Part shown: positions 9,107-18,686 of the stretch, piece by piece
Layout of the letters: the number at the start of each line of letters is the position of its first letter
Position numbering within the stretch: the stretch's first letter is position 1
From: JAEUMG01 sp963805405
Lineage (GTDB): Bacteria; Pseudomonadota; Alphaproteobacteria; Rhizobiales; Aestuariivirgaceae
Reading direction: 5' to 3'
Assembly: GCA_963805405.1 (NCBI GenBank)
Contig: CAWDUC010000020.1
Coordinates: 1,550,001-1,614,000, forward strand
Length of the DNA stretch: 64,000 nucleotides
The notes under the pieces: generated by a model
The model's input: the letters and a program-made list of their open reading frames with translations, nothing else
Told to the model about the DNA's origin: nothing
Database searches by the model: none
Translations under genes and position numbers: made by a program

Positions 9107-10500
9107 TCAAGCTTTTGCCGCCAAGGCGCCCATGATCCTGACCCAGCTTCTGATACCGCGCGTGAAGCTTGCAAGATCATACTTCTCATTGGGGCTGTGG
9201 ATCGCATCGTCATTAAGGCCAAAACCGACGAGCACGCTATCCATGCCGAGCACATCCTTGAAGCCGCGCACGATCGGGATCGAGCCTCCCGAGCCGATGA
9301 GCATGGCCGGCTTGCGGAACTCGTTGGTGAGCGCCGCGGCAGTGAGAGCGATGAATGGATTGTCCTCCGGCACGACTGAGGCCGGGCTGCCACCCGCATC
9401 GGAAGCGAACTCGACTTTGCAATCCTTCGGGACAGACGTTCTTTCACAAAGGCGCGGAAGGCTTTGAGAATCTTCTTGGGATCCTGCTTGCCGACCAGGC
9501 GGAAAGTGAGCTTGGCGCTGGCGCGTGAGGGTAATACCGTCTTGACCCCCGCGCCGGTATAGCCACCAAGAATGCCGTTCACTTCCGCGGTTGGCCGCGC
9601 CCAGATCTGTTCCAGCACAGAACGGCGCGTCTCGCCGGCTGGCAGTGACAATCCAACTTCGCGCAGGAATTTGCGATCGGAGAAATTGAGCGCCTTCCAT
9701 TGCGCCTTAGTCGCCTTCGGCAATTCCTCAACGCCATCATAGAAGCCCGGGATCGTGACCTTGCCGGCCTTGTCGTGAAGGGCCGCGACGATCTTCGAAA
9801 GCACGCGGATCGGATTCATCGCCGGGCCGCCATACATGCCGGAATGAAGGTCGATCGACGGGCCGGTGATCGTTACTTCGTCATGAGCGAGGCCACGCAG
9901 GCGGGTGGTGATCGCCGGCGTTTTCGCATCCCAGAGATTCGTATCGCAGACATAGGCGATGTCGGCGGCGAGTTCGGCCTTGTTGGCCTTGAGAAACGGC
10001 AACAGGCTCGGCGAGCCTGATTCCTCTTCGCCTTCGATGAGAAAGGTTGCCCGAAATGGCAGGCCGCCGGTGGTCGCGATCCAGGCGCGCGCCGCCTCGA
10101 CGAAGGTCATCAACTGGCCTTTGTCGTCAGCGGTACCACGCCCGTAGATGCGCTCGCGGCCGTCCTTGTCCTTGCGCAGGATCGGTTCGAATGGCGGGGT
10201 TTCCCATTTTTCCAGTGGATCCGCCGGCTGCACGTCGTAATGGCCATAGAACAGCGCATGCGGACCCGATGCATCGCCGTAATGGGCAACGACCATCGGT
10301 TTGCCGCCGGTTTCGCGCAGGGTAGCCTTGAAGCCGAGGGACTTCAGCTCGTCGACAAGCCAATTTCCGGCACGCCGGCAATCCTTGTCGAATGCGGGAT
10401 CGGCAGAAAGACTCGGGATGCGTAACAGGGAGAAGAGCCGGTCGAGGCTCTTCGGCATGCCGGCATCGGCGGCGGCGAGGACGCGGTTCAAGTCGGACAT
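9107..10500 (-). CDS. M20 dipeptidase (CNDP type), paralog 1, one frameshift
   Basis: A metallo-dipeptidase of about 460 residues. Metal and catalytic residues are H87 and D89 (FYGHYDVQP), D125 (GTADDKGQL) and E159/E160 (LIEGEEES). The frame breaks near 9430. Before it the protein reads AFVKERL, and the other frame continues PKDCKVEFASDAGG to the end at 9107. The neighbouring paralog reads KDRLPKDCKV across the same point, which locates the error. The start is 3 nt after the stop of the upstream paralog, and its ribosome site (AAGGAG) lies inside that gene's last codons. Together they look like a translationally coupled pair. Confidence 0.84.
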
Positions 10501-10503
10501 GCG

Positions 10504-11910
10504 CTACTCCTTGTGCCTCTCGAGTTCGGCAATGATCCGGGCCCAGCTCCGCTGGCCCTTGTGGTAGGATTCGACATCGTATTTTTCATTGGGACTGTGG
10601 AACGCATCGTCGTTGCGCGCGAAACCGACAAGCAAGGCTTGGAGCTTCAGAATGTTCTGGAAGGTGGCAACGACGGGTATCGAGCCGCCGTCGGCCTGCA
10701 TTACGGGCGCCCTGTCCCATTCGTCCTTCAAGGCGCGGCTGGCGAGTGCTACCCACGGACTCGATTCCGGAACAGTGACCGCGACATTGTCGCCGCCGGA
10801 TGAGTTGAAGGCGACTTTGCAGTCCTTGGGTAGCCGGTCCTTGACGAATTTGCGCAAACCCTTCCTGATCTTCACCGGATCCTGGCGGCCAACAAGGCGA
10901 AAGGTGAGCTTGGCGGTAGCGGTCGATGGCAGAACCGTCTTGCGGCCCTCGCCGGTATACCCGCCATAAATGCCATTGGTCTCCGCAGTCGGACGCGACC
11001 AAATCTGCTCATTGACAGTGTAACCTTTCTCGCCGGCCGGGATCGACAGACCCACATCCTTGAGAAAACGCCTTTCCGGGAATTTGAGCGCCTTCCACTG
11101 GCGACGCGTGGCGGCGGGGATTGGATCGACGCCTTCATAGAAACCGGGGATCGTGACCCGACCATTCCGGTCGTGAAGGTCGGCGAGTATTCCGGTGAGC
11201 ACATGGATGGGATTTCGCGCCGCGCCGCCGAAATAGCCCGAATGCAAATCCTTGCTCGGTCCGGTTATGGTTATTTCTTCGGCAATGCAGCCGCGCAGAC
11301 GTGTAACGATCGAGGGTGTGCGGTTGTCCCACATGCCGGTATCGCAAACAAAAGCCGCGTCCGCCCTGAATTCCTCGCGATTGTCGGCGAGGAAGCGGTC
11401 GAGATGCGAATTGTCACCTTCCTCGTCGCCCTCGATCAGAACCGTAAGACGCATCGGCAATTGACCGTGTACGGACAGCCATGCCCTGCTGGCTTCCAGA
11501 AAGGTCATCAATTGGCCCTTGTCGTCGCTGGCACCGCGGGCGAATATGCTTTTCTTGCCGTCACTGTTTGCGCGGATCCGGGGCTCGAATGGCGGGCTCT
11601 CCCACAGGTCCAGTGGATCGGGCGGCTGCACATCGTAATGCCCGTAGAACAGGATATGTGGCGCATGGGACGGCAGCCCCTTTGGCGCATAGCGAGCGAC
11701 AACGGCAGGCCGGCCCGTGGTGGGACGCAAAGCGGCATCGAAGCCCATTGCCTTGAGTTCATCGCGGATCCAATGGGCAGCACCCACGCAGCCTTCGCGA
11801 TAGGCTGGATCGGTTCCTACGCTGGCAAAGCGGATAAGGTCGAAAAGACGGGACAGACTTGTCTCGAGACCATTGTCTATGTGCCGCAAGACGGCATCGA
11901 GATTGCACAT
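10504..11910 (-). CDS. M20 dipeptidase (CNDP type), paralog 2
   Basis: An intact 468-residue relative of the downstream gene. It has H91 and D93 (FYGHYDVQP), D130 (GASDDKGQL), E163/E164 (EGDEEGDN) and a GPSKDLHSGYFGG dimerisation segment. The ATG giving MCNLDAVLRHID matches the paralog's start; the longer open frame upstream is unsupported. It is the first gene of a minus-strand set of two dipeptidases and the CnbZ-like protein, and it is divergent from a DASS transporter. Cytosolic hydrolysis of dipeptides or beta-alanyl and acylated amino acids is likely. Confidence 0.88.
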   Translation of the reverse strand: MCNLDAVLRHIDNGLETSLSRLFDLIRFASVGTDPAYREGCVGAAHWIRDELKAMGFDAALRPTTGRPAVVARYAPKGLPSHAPHILFYGHYDVQPPDPLDLWESPPFEPRIRANSDGKKSIFARGASDDKGQLMTFLEASRAWLSVHGQLPMRLTVLIEGDEEGDNSHLDRFLADNREEFRADAAFVCDTGMWDNRTPSIVTRLRGCIAEEITITGPSKDLHSGYFGGAARNPIHVLTGILADLHDRNGRVTIPGFYEGVDPIPAATRRQWKALKFPERRFLKDVGLSIPAGEKGYTVNEQIWSRPTAETNGIYGGYTGEGRKTVLPSTATAKLTFRLVGRQDPVKIRKGLRKFVKDRLPKDCKVAFNSSGGDNVAVTVPESSPWVALASRALKDEWDRAPVMQADGGSIPVVATFQNILKLQALLVGFARNDDAFHSPNEKYDVESYHKGQRSWARIIAELERHKE

Positions 11911-11993
11911 CAAAGCACTCTGAAAAGGAGTCGTTGCCCGGGGACAAAGCCCATTTTCGGGGCACCGGTCAACCCTCTGGCCGGAGCCTTTGG

Positions 11994-13547
11994 ATGAGCC
12001 CGGCGACGGCGGCAAATTTCGAACTGGCGCGCGACAGTCTCCAGGCCCATGAGCCTTCGGCAAAACTTACACGTTTCCGCCGGCTCGGCTATCAGCGCTA
12101 CCTGCATGTGCGCTCGCAGATCGATCTGTTCACCCTTTGGGAGAAGCGCTGGTTCTTCATCTCGCTTCTGGTCGGAGCGATTCTCATCCTGGCGCCTACG
12201 CCGTCCGGGCTTACGCATGAAGGCCAGATCGTGCTGGCCATGTCGGTCATGGCGGCCATGCTGTTCATCACCGAACCGGTGCCCTTGCCGACGGTTCCGC
12301 TCCTCATCGTGATCGGCGAGGTCGTGTTGCTGGGCGTCGACCCGACCAAGGTAGCGCAGAGCCTGATGACCGATTCGGTCCTCTTCATTATGGGCTCGCT
12401 GATGCTCGCCGTAGCGATCGTCAAGCAGCGGCTCGACAAGCGCATCGCCTGGTGGATCGTGCGGATGACCGGCACGAATATCTACTGGATCAGCTTCGGT
12501 ATCACGGCCATGTGCGGGGCGCTCGCCGCTTTCATCGGCGAACACACGGTCGCGGCGATGATGCTGCCGGTGGGCGTCACCATCATCACGCTGGTTTCGA
12601 ACGACCCGAAAAACGTCCGTAATCTTGCAGCGATCATCCTGTTTTCAATCTCCTATGGCTGCTCGATCGCCGGCGTCGCAACGCCGTCCGGCGGTGCCCG
12701 CAACGCCATCATCATCAGCTACTGGAAGGACTTCTTCTACAACCCGTCCGATCCGGCCACCTACCGCTTCCTGATGGATTACGTGACCTGGGCCATCTAC
12801 GCCTTCCCGATGTTCCTGCTGCGGCTGCCGATCGTCACGATCCTCTTGATGGTGACCTTCAAGCCCGAAACGACGGACATGTCGCGCCCGGTGTCGCGCC
12901 TGCGGACCCAAGTCATGATGGAGGGGCCGCTCAAACCCTCCGACTGGCTGACGATTGCGATATTCTTCCTTACCATTCTCGGCTGGATATTCCTTTCAGA
13001 GCAACTGGGTCTCGGTGTCATCGCCCTGATCGGGGTGTGCGCCTTTCTGGTGCTCGGACTGGTGCGCTGGGAGGACATCAATTCCGGCGTCAACTGGGGG
13101 GTGGTGCTGCTCTATGCGGCGGCGATTTCGCTCGGCGTCGAGATGAAGGCAACGGGAGCCGCCGAGTGGCTGGCGCAGAGCGTGCTTTCGACCCTCGCCT
13201 GGGCGGGGGCGAGCAGCGGCGTCGCCTTCGATCTCGCAATCTCGCTTCTCACCATCGGCGTCTCCAACACCATGACGGCGGGCGCGGCCATCGCAGTTCT
13301 AGGACCGATCGTGCTCAAGACCGCCGTCGTCGCCAAGGTCGATCCGATCATTGCCGGCTTCGTCGCGGCGATATCGTCGGCATTCGGCTACCTGACGCCT
13401 GCGGCGCAACCGGCATTCACCATCATCTACGCCTCCGGTTATCTGAAGAGTGCGGACTTCTTCAAAATCGGCGTCAAGATGATGCTGGTTTCCGTGGTCA
13501 TTCTCCTGCTGCTCGCGAGCCTTTACTGGCCGCTCCTCAACCATTAA
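11994..13547 (+). CDS. DASS/SLC13-family anion:sodium symporter
   Basis: A 517-residue inner-membrane protein with about 12 hydrophobic segments beginning near residue 50. Two inverted halves carry the family's ligand-site motifs: GEHTVAAMM with TPSGGARN in the first, and SNTMTAGAA with TPAAQPAFT in the second. DASS carriers take up di- and tricarboxylates or sulfate with sodium. The first-half SNT motif is altered to EHT, so the substrate is uncertain. The ATG giving MSPATAANF has GGAG upstream; the longer open frame overlaps the divergent dipeptidase and is rejected. A UspA gene follows after 26 bp. Confidence 0.85.
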   Translation: MSPATAANFELARDSLQAHEPSAKLTRFRRLGYQRYLHVRSQIDLFTLWEKRWFFISLLVGAILILAPTPSGLTHEGQIVLAMSVMAAMLFITEPVPLPTVPLLIVIGEVVLLGVDPTKVAQSLMTDSVLFIMGSLMLAVAIVKQRLDKRIAWWIVRMTGTNIYWISFGITAMCGALAAFIGEHTVAAMMLPVGVTIITLVSNDPKNVRNLAAIILFSISYGCSIAGVATPSGGARNAIIISYWKDFFYNPSDPATYRFLMDYVTWAIYAFPMFLLRLPIVTILLMVTFKPETTDMSRPVSRLRTQVMMEGPLKPSDWLTIAIFFLTILGWIFLSEQLGLGVIALIGVCAFLVLGLVRWEDINSGVNWGVVLLYAAAISLGVEMKATGAAEWLAQSVLSTLAWAGASSGVAFDLAISLLTIGVSNTMTAGAAIAVLGPIVLKTAVVAKVDPIIAGFVAAISSAFGYLTPAAQPAFTIIYASGYLKSADFFKIGVKMMLVSVVILLLLASLYWPLLNH

Positions 13548-13573
13548 GTCAGAGCGCAAGGAGGTAGGCCGTC

Positions 13574-14587
13574 TTGCGAAGCCTATTCAAGCGCACGACA
13601 TTGAGCGACCGCCAGGAACGTGCGGTCCAGAAGACGCTCAAGCATCTCCATGCCCAGCGCCGCAATCGTTTTCGCATCCTCGCCTGCATCGACGGATCCG
13701 ACGATTCTTTCGCGACCGTGCGCTTCGCTGCGCGACTTGCACCGAACAATGACTGCGACATCATCGTGCTGTTCGTGCGCCCTGTCGATCAGGGGCTTTG
13801 GTCGGGCGGACTGCAACTGCGCGTCGCCCGCCAGAACATGATGGATTCCGGTTTCGAGCTTCCGGGGGTGCGCGATCTGAAGAAGGCTCTCGCGATCCTT
13901 AAAGAGGAAGGCATCGATGCCGAAAGCTGGCCGCGCGAGGCGAGCCAGCAGGATGCCTGGGGCGATCCGGCGGGTGATACCAAGGTCGAGTATCGCAGCC
14001 CGGAAGGCCGCACCATCGTGCTCAAGCTAAAAACCGCACCGGACGCCGCGAACGGGATTCTCGATCAGTATGAACTCGGCCCCTACAACCTGATGATCCT
14101 TGGCGAGCCGTCGCGCTGGCGCGGCGAATTCCAGGCTTGGTTCGATGCCGGTGTCGTGCAGCAAGTCACCCTCATGGCACCTTGTTCGGTCCTCGTCACG
14201 CGCAAGAGTCTCGACAAGAGCGGCTTTTTCATCTGCACGGACGGCACATCGCGCTCGATGCAGGCGGTCAGGCGCGCCGCGGTGCTTGCCTATATGTCGC
14301 GCGAACCGATCACGCTTTTCTCAGTGGCAACGACGGAAGCCGGAAGGCCCGCCGCCGAGGAAGCTGTCGCCAATGCGAAGGCGCTCCTCAAGGCCATGAA
14401 GATCGACGTCGCTGACACGCGCACCGCGGTCGGCAAACCCGCCGAAGAGATCATCGAGGCAAGCCCCATGCACCGGCTGGTCGTGGTGACGGACGAAGGC
14501 CGGTCGCGGTTGCAGCGCATCTTCCGGGGCTCGACAGCGATTGAAGTCGTGCGCGGGGCGCGCACCAGCGTTCTCGATGTCAGGTAA
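13574..14587 (+). CDS. Two-domain universal stress protein (UspA)
   Basis: A 337-residue protein with two Usp folds. The first opens FRILACIDGSDDSF (about 32-45) and the second SGFFICTDGTSRSM (about 215-228). The first carries an insertion of about 70 residues. The start is a TTG with a strong ribosome site (AAGGAGGT) 11 bp ahead. It sits 26 bp after the DASS symporter, a common pairing in which Usp proteins bind nucleotide and modulate transport or stress responses. The stop overlaps the next start (TAATG). Confidence 0.85.
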   Translation: MRSLFKRTTLSDRQERAVQKTLKHLHAQRRNRFRILACIDGSDDSFATVRFAARLAPNNDCDIIVLFVRPVDQGLWSGGLQLRVARQNMMDSGFELPGVRDLKKALAILKEEGIDAESWPREASQQDAWGDPAGDTKVEYRSPEGRTIVLKLKTAPDAANGILDQYELGPYNLMILGEPSRWRGEFQAWFDAGVVQQVTLMAPCSVLVTRKSLDKSGFFICTDGTSRSMQAVRRAAVLAYMSREPITLFSVATTEAGRPAAEEAVANAKALLKAMKIDVADTRTAVGKPAEEIIEASPMHRLVVVTDEGRSRLQRIFRGSTAIEVVRGARTSVLDVR

Positions 14588-15186
14588 TGCCGTGCTTGGA
14601 AGCCGTCCCCGAATTCATCACGCATAACTACGATCCAAGCCGTCCTTTCCTCAAGAACCTATGCGAACTGCCGCCGGAAGACGCGGAGGCCGTCCTCCAG
14701 GATATCCGCGCTTCTGGCAGGCGAGATATCAAGCCCAACTACCTTTCTCGGCGCCTCGCGACGGAAAGCTGGTTGATCCGCGAGAAAGACCGGTGTTTAG
14801 GCCCAACGCGACTGGCGCGGCCCATCTACTTCTTCCTTGGTAATTTCGCCGATGGCCGCGACCTCTCCCGCCCCTCTTCGTTCCTTATGCCACTTCGCAT
14901 GATCCCAGAGGGTGTAGTGACTTTCACCTACCCGGACAGCATGGCGAGCCACGCGCTTGCGACACGCGACGTGCATCATGGAGACAGGCAGCCTTATCAC
15001 GGACGGATCTATACCAAGACCGATATCGCATGCGCGATCGAACAATACGGGATGCCGGGCGATCGATGGATGACGGACCCCTCGAAGCGCTATGATCGCT
15101 TCATCGAGGTGCAAGTCTGGGACGAGCGACCGATTCTCGCCTTTCTCAAGGGCGATATCGGCTTAACGGCGCCACCTTGCCCATAA
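14587..15186 (+). CDS. Conserved hypothetical protein coupled to UspA
   Basis: A 199-residue soluble protein that I do not recognise. It has no signal peptide or membrane segment. Distinct blocks are PEFITHNYDPSRPF, RARPIYFFLGNF-like residues (LARPIYFFLGNFADG), MIPEGVVTFTYPDSMAS and YHGRIYTKTDIACAIEQYG. The start ATG overlaps the usp stop as TAATG, implying translational coupling and a shared role with the DASS transporter and Usp protein. Coding is supported by the tight coupling and by codon use like that of its neighbours. Confidence 0.65.
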   Translation: MPCLEAVPEFITHNYDPSRPFLKNLCELPPEDAEAVLQDIRASGRRDIKPNYLSRRLATESWLIREKDRCLGPTRLARPIYFFLGNFADGRDLSRPSSFLMPLRMIPEGVVTFTYPDSMASHALATRDVHHGDRQPYHGRIYTKTDIACAIEQYGMPGDRWMTDPSKRYDRFIEVQVWDERPILAFLKGDIGLTAPPCP

Positions 15187-15233
15187 CAGCGAAGGCGCCT
15201 AATCGATCGACGACAGTAGGGAGTATGGGCACG

Positions 15234-15863
15234 ATGGCCGAATATCAGCTCTACGGCTTCGCCGAATCTGGGAACGCCTATAAAGCGGCCTTGATGCTCG
15301 AACTTACGCGGCAGGACTGGGAGCCGCGCTGGGTCGATTATTTCAATGGCGAGACGCGCACGCCAGAATACCGCGCCCAGGTCAATGAGCTTGGCGAAGT
15401 GCCGGTGCTTGTTCACGGCGCGACCAAGCTGACGCAGTCAGGCGTTATCCTCGACTATCTCGCCGAAAAGACGCGCAAATTCGGAGCCAAGAGCGAGGAC
15501 GAGCGACGCGAGATCCTCCGCTGGATGCTCTTCGACAATCATAAATTCACGAGTTATCTCGCAACCCTCCGGTTCCTCGTCAGCATGGCCAAGACCGGGG
15601 AGACACCGGTGACTGATTTCTTGCGTCAGCGGGCGATCAATGCCTTGAAGATCGTTGACGGCCATCTCGCCGCGAGCTCCTTCATCGTTGGAAAGCGTGC
15701 GACGATCGCCGACATCTCGATGTGCGGCTATCTTTTCTTTGGCGAAGAACTATCAGTTCCGCTCGAGGAATTCCCAAACATCCTCAAATGGCTCGATCGC
15801 ATTAAGGCGCTGCCGGGATGGAAGCACCCTTACAATCTGCTCCCGAGAGGACCGACGGGGTAG
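15234..15863 (+). CDS. Glutathione S-transferase
   Basis: A 209-residue GST. The N-terminal thioredoxin-like half opens YQLYGFAESGNAYKAALML and carries the cis-proline and glutathione contact segment NELGEVPVLV, followed by the TQSGVILDYLAE helix. The C-terminal helical half includes TIADISMCGYLFF with the conserved N-capping box. The ATG giving MAEYQ has AGGGAG 9-12 bp ahead; an ATG three codons earlier is also possible. The residue at the usual Ser/Tyr position is in a FAESGNAYK context, pointing to a serine-type bacterial GST. Confidence 0.85.
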   Translation: MAEYQLYGFAESGNAYKAALMLELTRQDWEPRWVDYFNGETRTPEYRAQVNELGEVPVLVHGATKLTQSGVILDYLAEKTRKFGAKSEDERREILRWMLFDNHKFTSYLATLRFLVSMAKTGETPVTDFLRQRAINALKIVDGHLAASSFIVGKRATIADISMCGYLFFGEELSVPLEEFPNILKWLDRIKALPGWKHPYNLLPRGPTG

Positions 15864-15914
15864 AGTTGTTCTTCTCATTTCCCTTTTCGGCAGGAGATTC
15901 TCAGCCGGAAACTC

Positions 15915-16751
15915 TCACCCCTTCGCAGGGGACATGGCGTCGAGATATTCCTCAAGATGCTCCAGGTTCTCGAAGCGCATCCAACCCTCGTCGGTCTCTG
16001 CTTCAACCGTCCCGTCTGAAAGCACGCGCGCCGGCCTCCCACGGATGAGCTTCTCTTCCATCACATAGAGTTGTTCCTCCTCGCCGTCGGCGGGGATGGC
16101 ATCAAACTCAGTATCGACTTCGGCGACGAGGGCCGTTTCGATGGGCGCAGGTGGTGCCACGATTTCCGGAGTATCGGGTGGAGGCGGCGATGCGGGCGAT
16201 CCGATTGCGGCCTCAAGATCGGTCTTGGCTTTTTCGATCGCAATGATGGTTTCGCGTGTCGTGATCCGCGTCTCCGACATGGGTTGGTCGAGGGGCTTCA
16301 GGCCGGCACGCTCGCGCGCCTGATCGAGGCTGCGTACACTTCCGGAGAAGACAAGCGGCTTTTGTTCGGCGGCGGCTTCGGGCTCAGGCGTAACAGTCGG
16401 CTCAGGGGTGGCCAGCACTTCGGGAATTGGCGGCGGAACCTCCTTCTTCGGGGTCGGAAGGGTTTCCGGGACGGGCGGAGTGTTGACCGCACGCGCTAGT
16501 CTCTCAGCCGACCGGTCGCTGCGCGCGACCAGCGTTTCCGCCAGATCACGGAAAACCTTTCGCTGCTCGTGAAGGGCGTCGATGGCGCCGCCAAGACCAA
16601 CAGCGAGAATGCCGCCCATGAGAAATATCACCGCGACCTCGGCAGTGAGACCCACAACCTGCATCTGGCCCGGCGAGACATAGCCAAGCACCCCTACCGC
16701 GACACCAATCGCCGCGGCCAGAATGCCCAGCACGATCATCAGCTTCGACAT
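15915..16751 (-). CDS. Membrane-anchored proline-rich hypothetical protein
   Basis: A 278-residue protein with two N-terminal membrane segments (about 3-24 and 33-58), then a charged helix, then a long proline- and glutamate-rich linker (about 88-235). It ends in a compact domain containing RGRPARVLSDGTVEA and GWMRFENLEHLEEYL. I recognise no named family. The architecture suggests an envelope protein whose C-terminal module extends from the membrane on a flexible linker. It follows the mrp gene on the same strand after about 100 bp. Confidence 0.65.
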   Translation of the reverse strand: MSKLMIVLGILAAAIGVAVGVLGYVSPGQMQVVGLTAEVAVIFLMGGILAVGLGGAIDALHEQRKVFRDLAETLVARSDRSAERLARAVNTPPVPETLPTPKKEVPPPIPEVLATPEPTVTPEPEAAAEQKPLVFSGSVRSLDQARERAGLKPLDQPMSETRITTRETIIAIEKAKTDLEAAIGSPASPPPPDTPEIVAPPAPIETALVAEVDTEFDAIPADGEEEQLYVMEEKLIRGRPARVLSDGTVEAETDEGWMRFENLEHLEEYLDAMSPAKG

Positions 16752-16793
16752 AGCACCGACCCCCTCCCAAACACAATTCGCAGCCTGAATGCG

Positions 16794-16813
16794 GCCTGAC
16801 TGTTGCGTCAGGC
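16794..16813. terminator. Hairpin between mrp and the proline-rich membrane protein gene
   Basis: GCCTGAC and GTCAGGC form a perfect 7-bp stem around a 6-base loop. No T-run follows on either strand, so it may be a weak terminator or an mRNA-stabilising hairpin for the minus-strand transcript. Confidence 0.3.
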
Positions 16814-16850
16814 TATCACAAGATCAAGGGGGTTGTGGTCTTACCAGTGG

Positions 16851-17963
16851 TCAGTCTCCGATGACAATGCGCGGAGCGGGCTTGGCCCGCCCAGGTTCGG
16901 CCAACGCTTTCCAAACGCGGGCGGCAATTTCACGATAGGTTTCCGCCATGGCGCTGTCCGGTTCGCTCGCAACGACGGGCTCACCGGCATCGGATCGAAT
17001 ACGCAGATTAGTGTCGAGCGGAACCGCGCCCAGAAACGGCACGCCAAGACGGCGGGCCTCTTCCTCGGCACCGCCATGGCCAAATATTTCATGACGCTCA
17101 CCGCACTTGGTGCAGATGAAATAGCTCATGTTCTCGATGATGCCGAGCACCGGCACGTTCACCTTCTGAAACATGCTGAGGCCCTTGCGAGCGTCGATCA
17201 GCGCCAGATCCTGGGGTGTCGACACGATGACGGCGCCGGACAGCGGCGTCTGTTGCGCCATTGTCAATTGTGCATCGCCGGTGCCGGGAGGCATGTCTAT
17301 GACCATGACATCGATGTCTCCCCAAGCAACATCGCGGATCATCTGCATCAAAGCCGACATGACCATCGGTCCCCGCCAGATGACGGCGGTGCCCTCATCG
17401 ACGAGAAACCCCATCGACATGACCTTGAGGCCGTAATTCTCCAAAGGCAGCATCTTCTTGTCGGAGCCCTCGGGAGCACGCGGCCGGCCGGAAATGCCGA
17501 GCAGTTTTGGCAGCGAGGGTCCATAGACATCCGCGTCGAGCATCGCGACCTTCAAACCCAAGGCCTGGAGACCGAGCGCAAGATTGACGGCGGTCGTCGA
17601 TTTGCCGACGCCGCCCTTGCCGGATGCCACTGCGATCATGTGACGGATGCCGGGGATGCCAGAGCGCAATTCACCTGCCTGCTGAGCGCGAGGGCCCGGC
17701 TGGCGCTGCGGCGCGCGCTCGGCGGTGAGCGCGACAATGGCCTTGGCGACGCCGGGCAAGCGCGCGACAGCAACTTCGGCCGCCTTTCGCAAGTGTTCGA
17801 GCTTCGGCGCCTCGTCCGGCGTAACATTGAGCGCAAACATGACGGTGCCGTCGTTGATGGCGATGTCGGAGACGATGCCGGCCGAAACGAGATTGCCGCG
17901 GCCATCGGGTGCAGCGATGCGCTTGAGGGCAGCGAGCACCACGTCCTTGTCAAGTTGTGTCAT
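16851..17963 (-). CDS. mrp: Mrp/ApbC iron-sulfur cluster carrier ATPase
   Basis: A 370-residue P-loop NTPase. An N-terminal MIP18-like domain (about 5-85) precedes the deviant Walker A motif GKGGVGKST at 115-123. The switch segment VIDMPPGTGD lies near 221-230, and the C284/C287 pair (CTKC) binds the bridging Fe-S cluster at the dimer interface. The family loads [4Fe-4S] clusters onto apo-proteins in the cytosol. The gene is intact, has the usual alphaproteobacterial length and is monocistronic or leads a short operon. Confidence 0.94.
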   Translation of the reverse strand: MTQLDKDVVLAALKRIAAPDGRGNLVSAGIVSDIAINDGTVMFALNVTPDEAPKLEHLRKAAEVAVARLPGVAKAIVALTAERAPQRQPGPRAQQAGELRSGIPGIRHMIAVASGKGGVGKSTTAVNLALGLQALGLKVAMLDADVYGPSLPKLLGISGRPRAPEGSDKKMLPLENYGLKVMSMGFLVDEGTAVIWRGPMVMSALMQMIRDVAWGDIDVMVIDMPPGTGDAQLTMAQQTPLSGAVIVSTPQDLALIDARKGLSMFQKVNVPVLGIIENMSYFICTKCGERHEIFGHGGAEEEARRLGVPFLGAVPLDTNLRIRSDAGEPVVASEPDSAMAETYREIAARVWKALAEPGRAKPAPRIVIGD

Positions 17964-17987
17964 GCACCTTGCGTACCGGCCTAGCTT

Positions 17988-18596
17988 CTATTCTGTCAAT
18001 TCGCGAACCCGTCGTTGCACTTCAGGTATGACGTCAGCGGCGAACCAGGGATTGGCCCTGAGCCACCCGTTGTTGCGCCAGGATGGGTGCGGCATGGGTA
18101 TGACCGGCGGATTAAGCTCCAAACCCGCCCGCCAGTTGCGGACGGTGTCGGTAAGGTTGCCCCTCGCCTGCTCGCCCATATGCCATCTCTGGGCAAAGGC
18201 GCCGAGGGCGATGACCAGTTGAATGCGCGGGAGGTTGCCCATCAGCGAAACCCGCCAGGCCGGCGCACATTCGCGCCGCGGCGGCAGATCGGCGCCGCGC
18301 TCATCCTGACCGGGGAAGCAAAAACCCATTGGGATAACTGCGACTTTCGCTGGGTCGTAGAATATCTCGGGCCCAATCCCCAGCCACTTCCGAAGCCGCT
18401 CGCCAGAGGGATCCGTAAACGGACGCCCGGAGGCATGGACGCGCGTCCCAGGCGCCTGCCCGGCGATCAGAAGGCGGGCTTTTCCACTCGCCTGAAGGAC
18501 CGGCCGCGGCTCATGCGGCAAGGGCTTGCCCTGAGGATTATCAAGGCAGATCCGGCAGGCGGAGATCGCTCTGGAAAGCTCGCGAAGAGCCGTCAT
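17988..18596 (-). CDS. Uracil-DNA glycosylase family protein, Fe-S type
   Basis: About 202 residues. The active-site motif is GQAPGTRVHASGRPF and the second motif is MPHPSWRN. Four cysteines are placed as in the Fe-S-containing family 4/5 enzymes: a CRIC pair near the N terminus, one in MGFCFPG and one in RRECAPAW. It removes uracil from DNA in base-excision repair. The ATG giving MTALRELSRA is preferred over one 12 codons upstream because homologs usually begin just before the first cysteine pair. It is divergent from the histidine kinase gene. Confidence 0.82.
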   Translation of the reverse strand: MTALRELSRAISACRICLDNPQGKPLPHEPRPVLQASGKARLLIAGQAPGTRVHASGRPFTDPSGERLRKWLGIGPEIFYDPAKVAVIPMGFCFPGQDERGADLPPRRECAPAWRVSLMGNLPRIQLVIALGAFAQRWHMGEQARGNLTDTVRNWRAGLELNPPVIPMPHPSWRNNGWLRANPWFAADVIPEVQRRVRELTE

Positions 18597-18686
18597 CTTG
18601 ACCCTAATTTTAGCGGTTTGCGGAATATGCACTTAACGCCCGATTGCTAGGTTTCGCTCCAAATAAACGCGGGAAGAGCCAGAACC

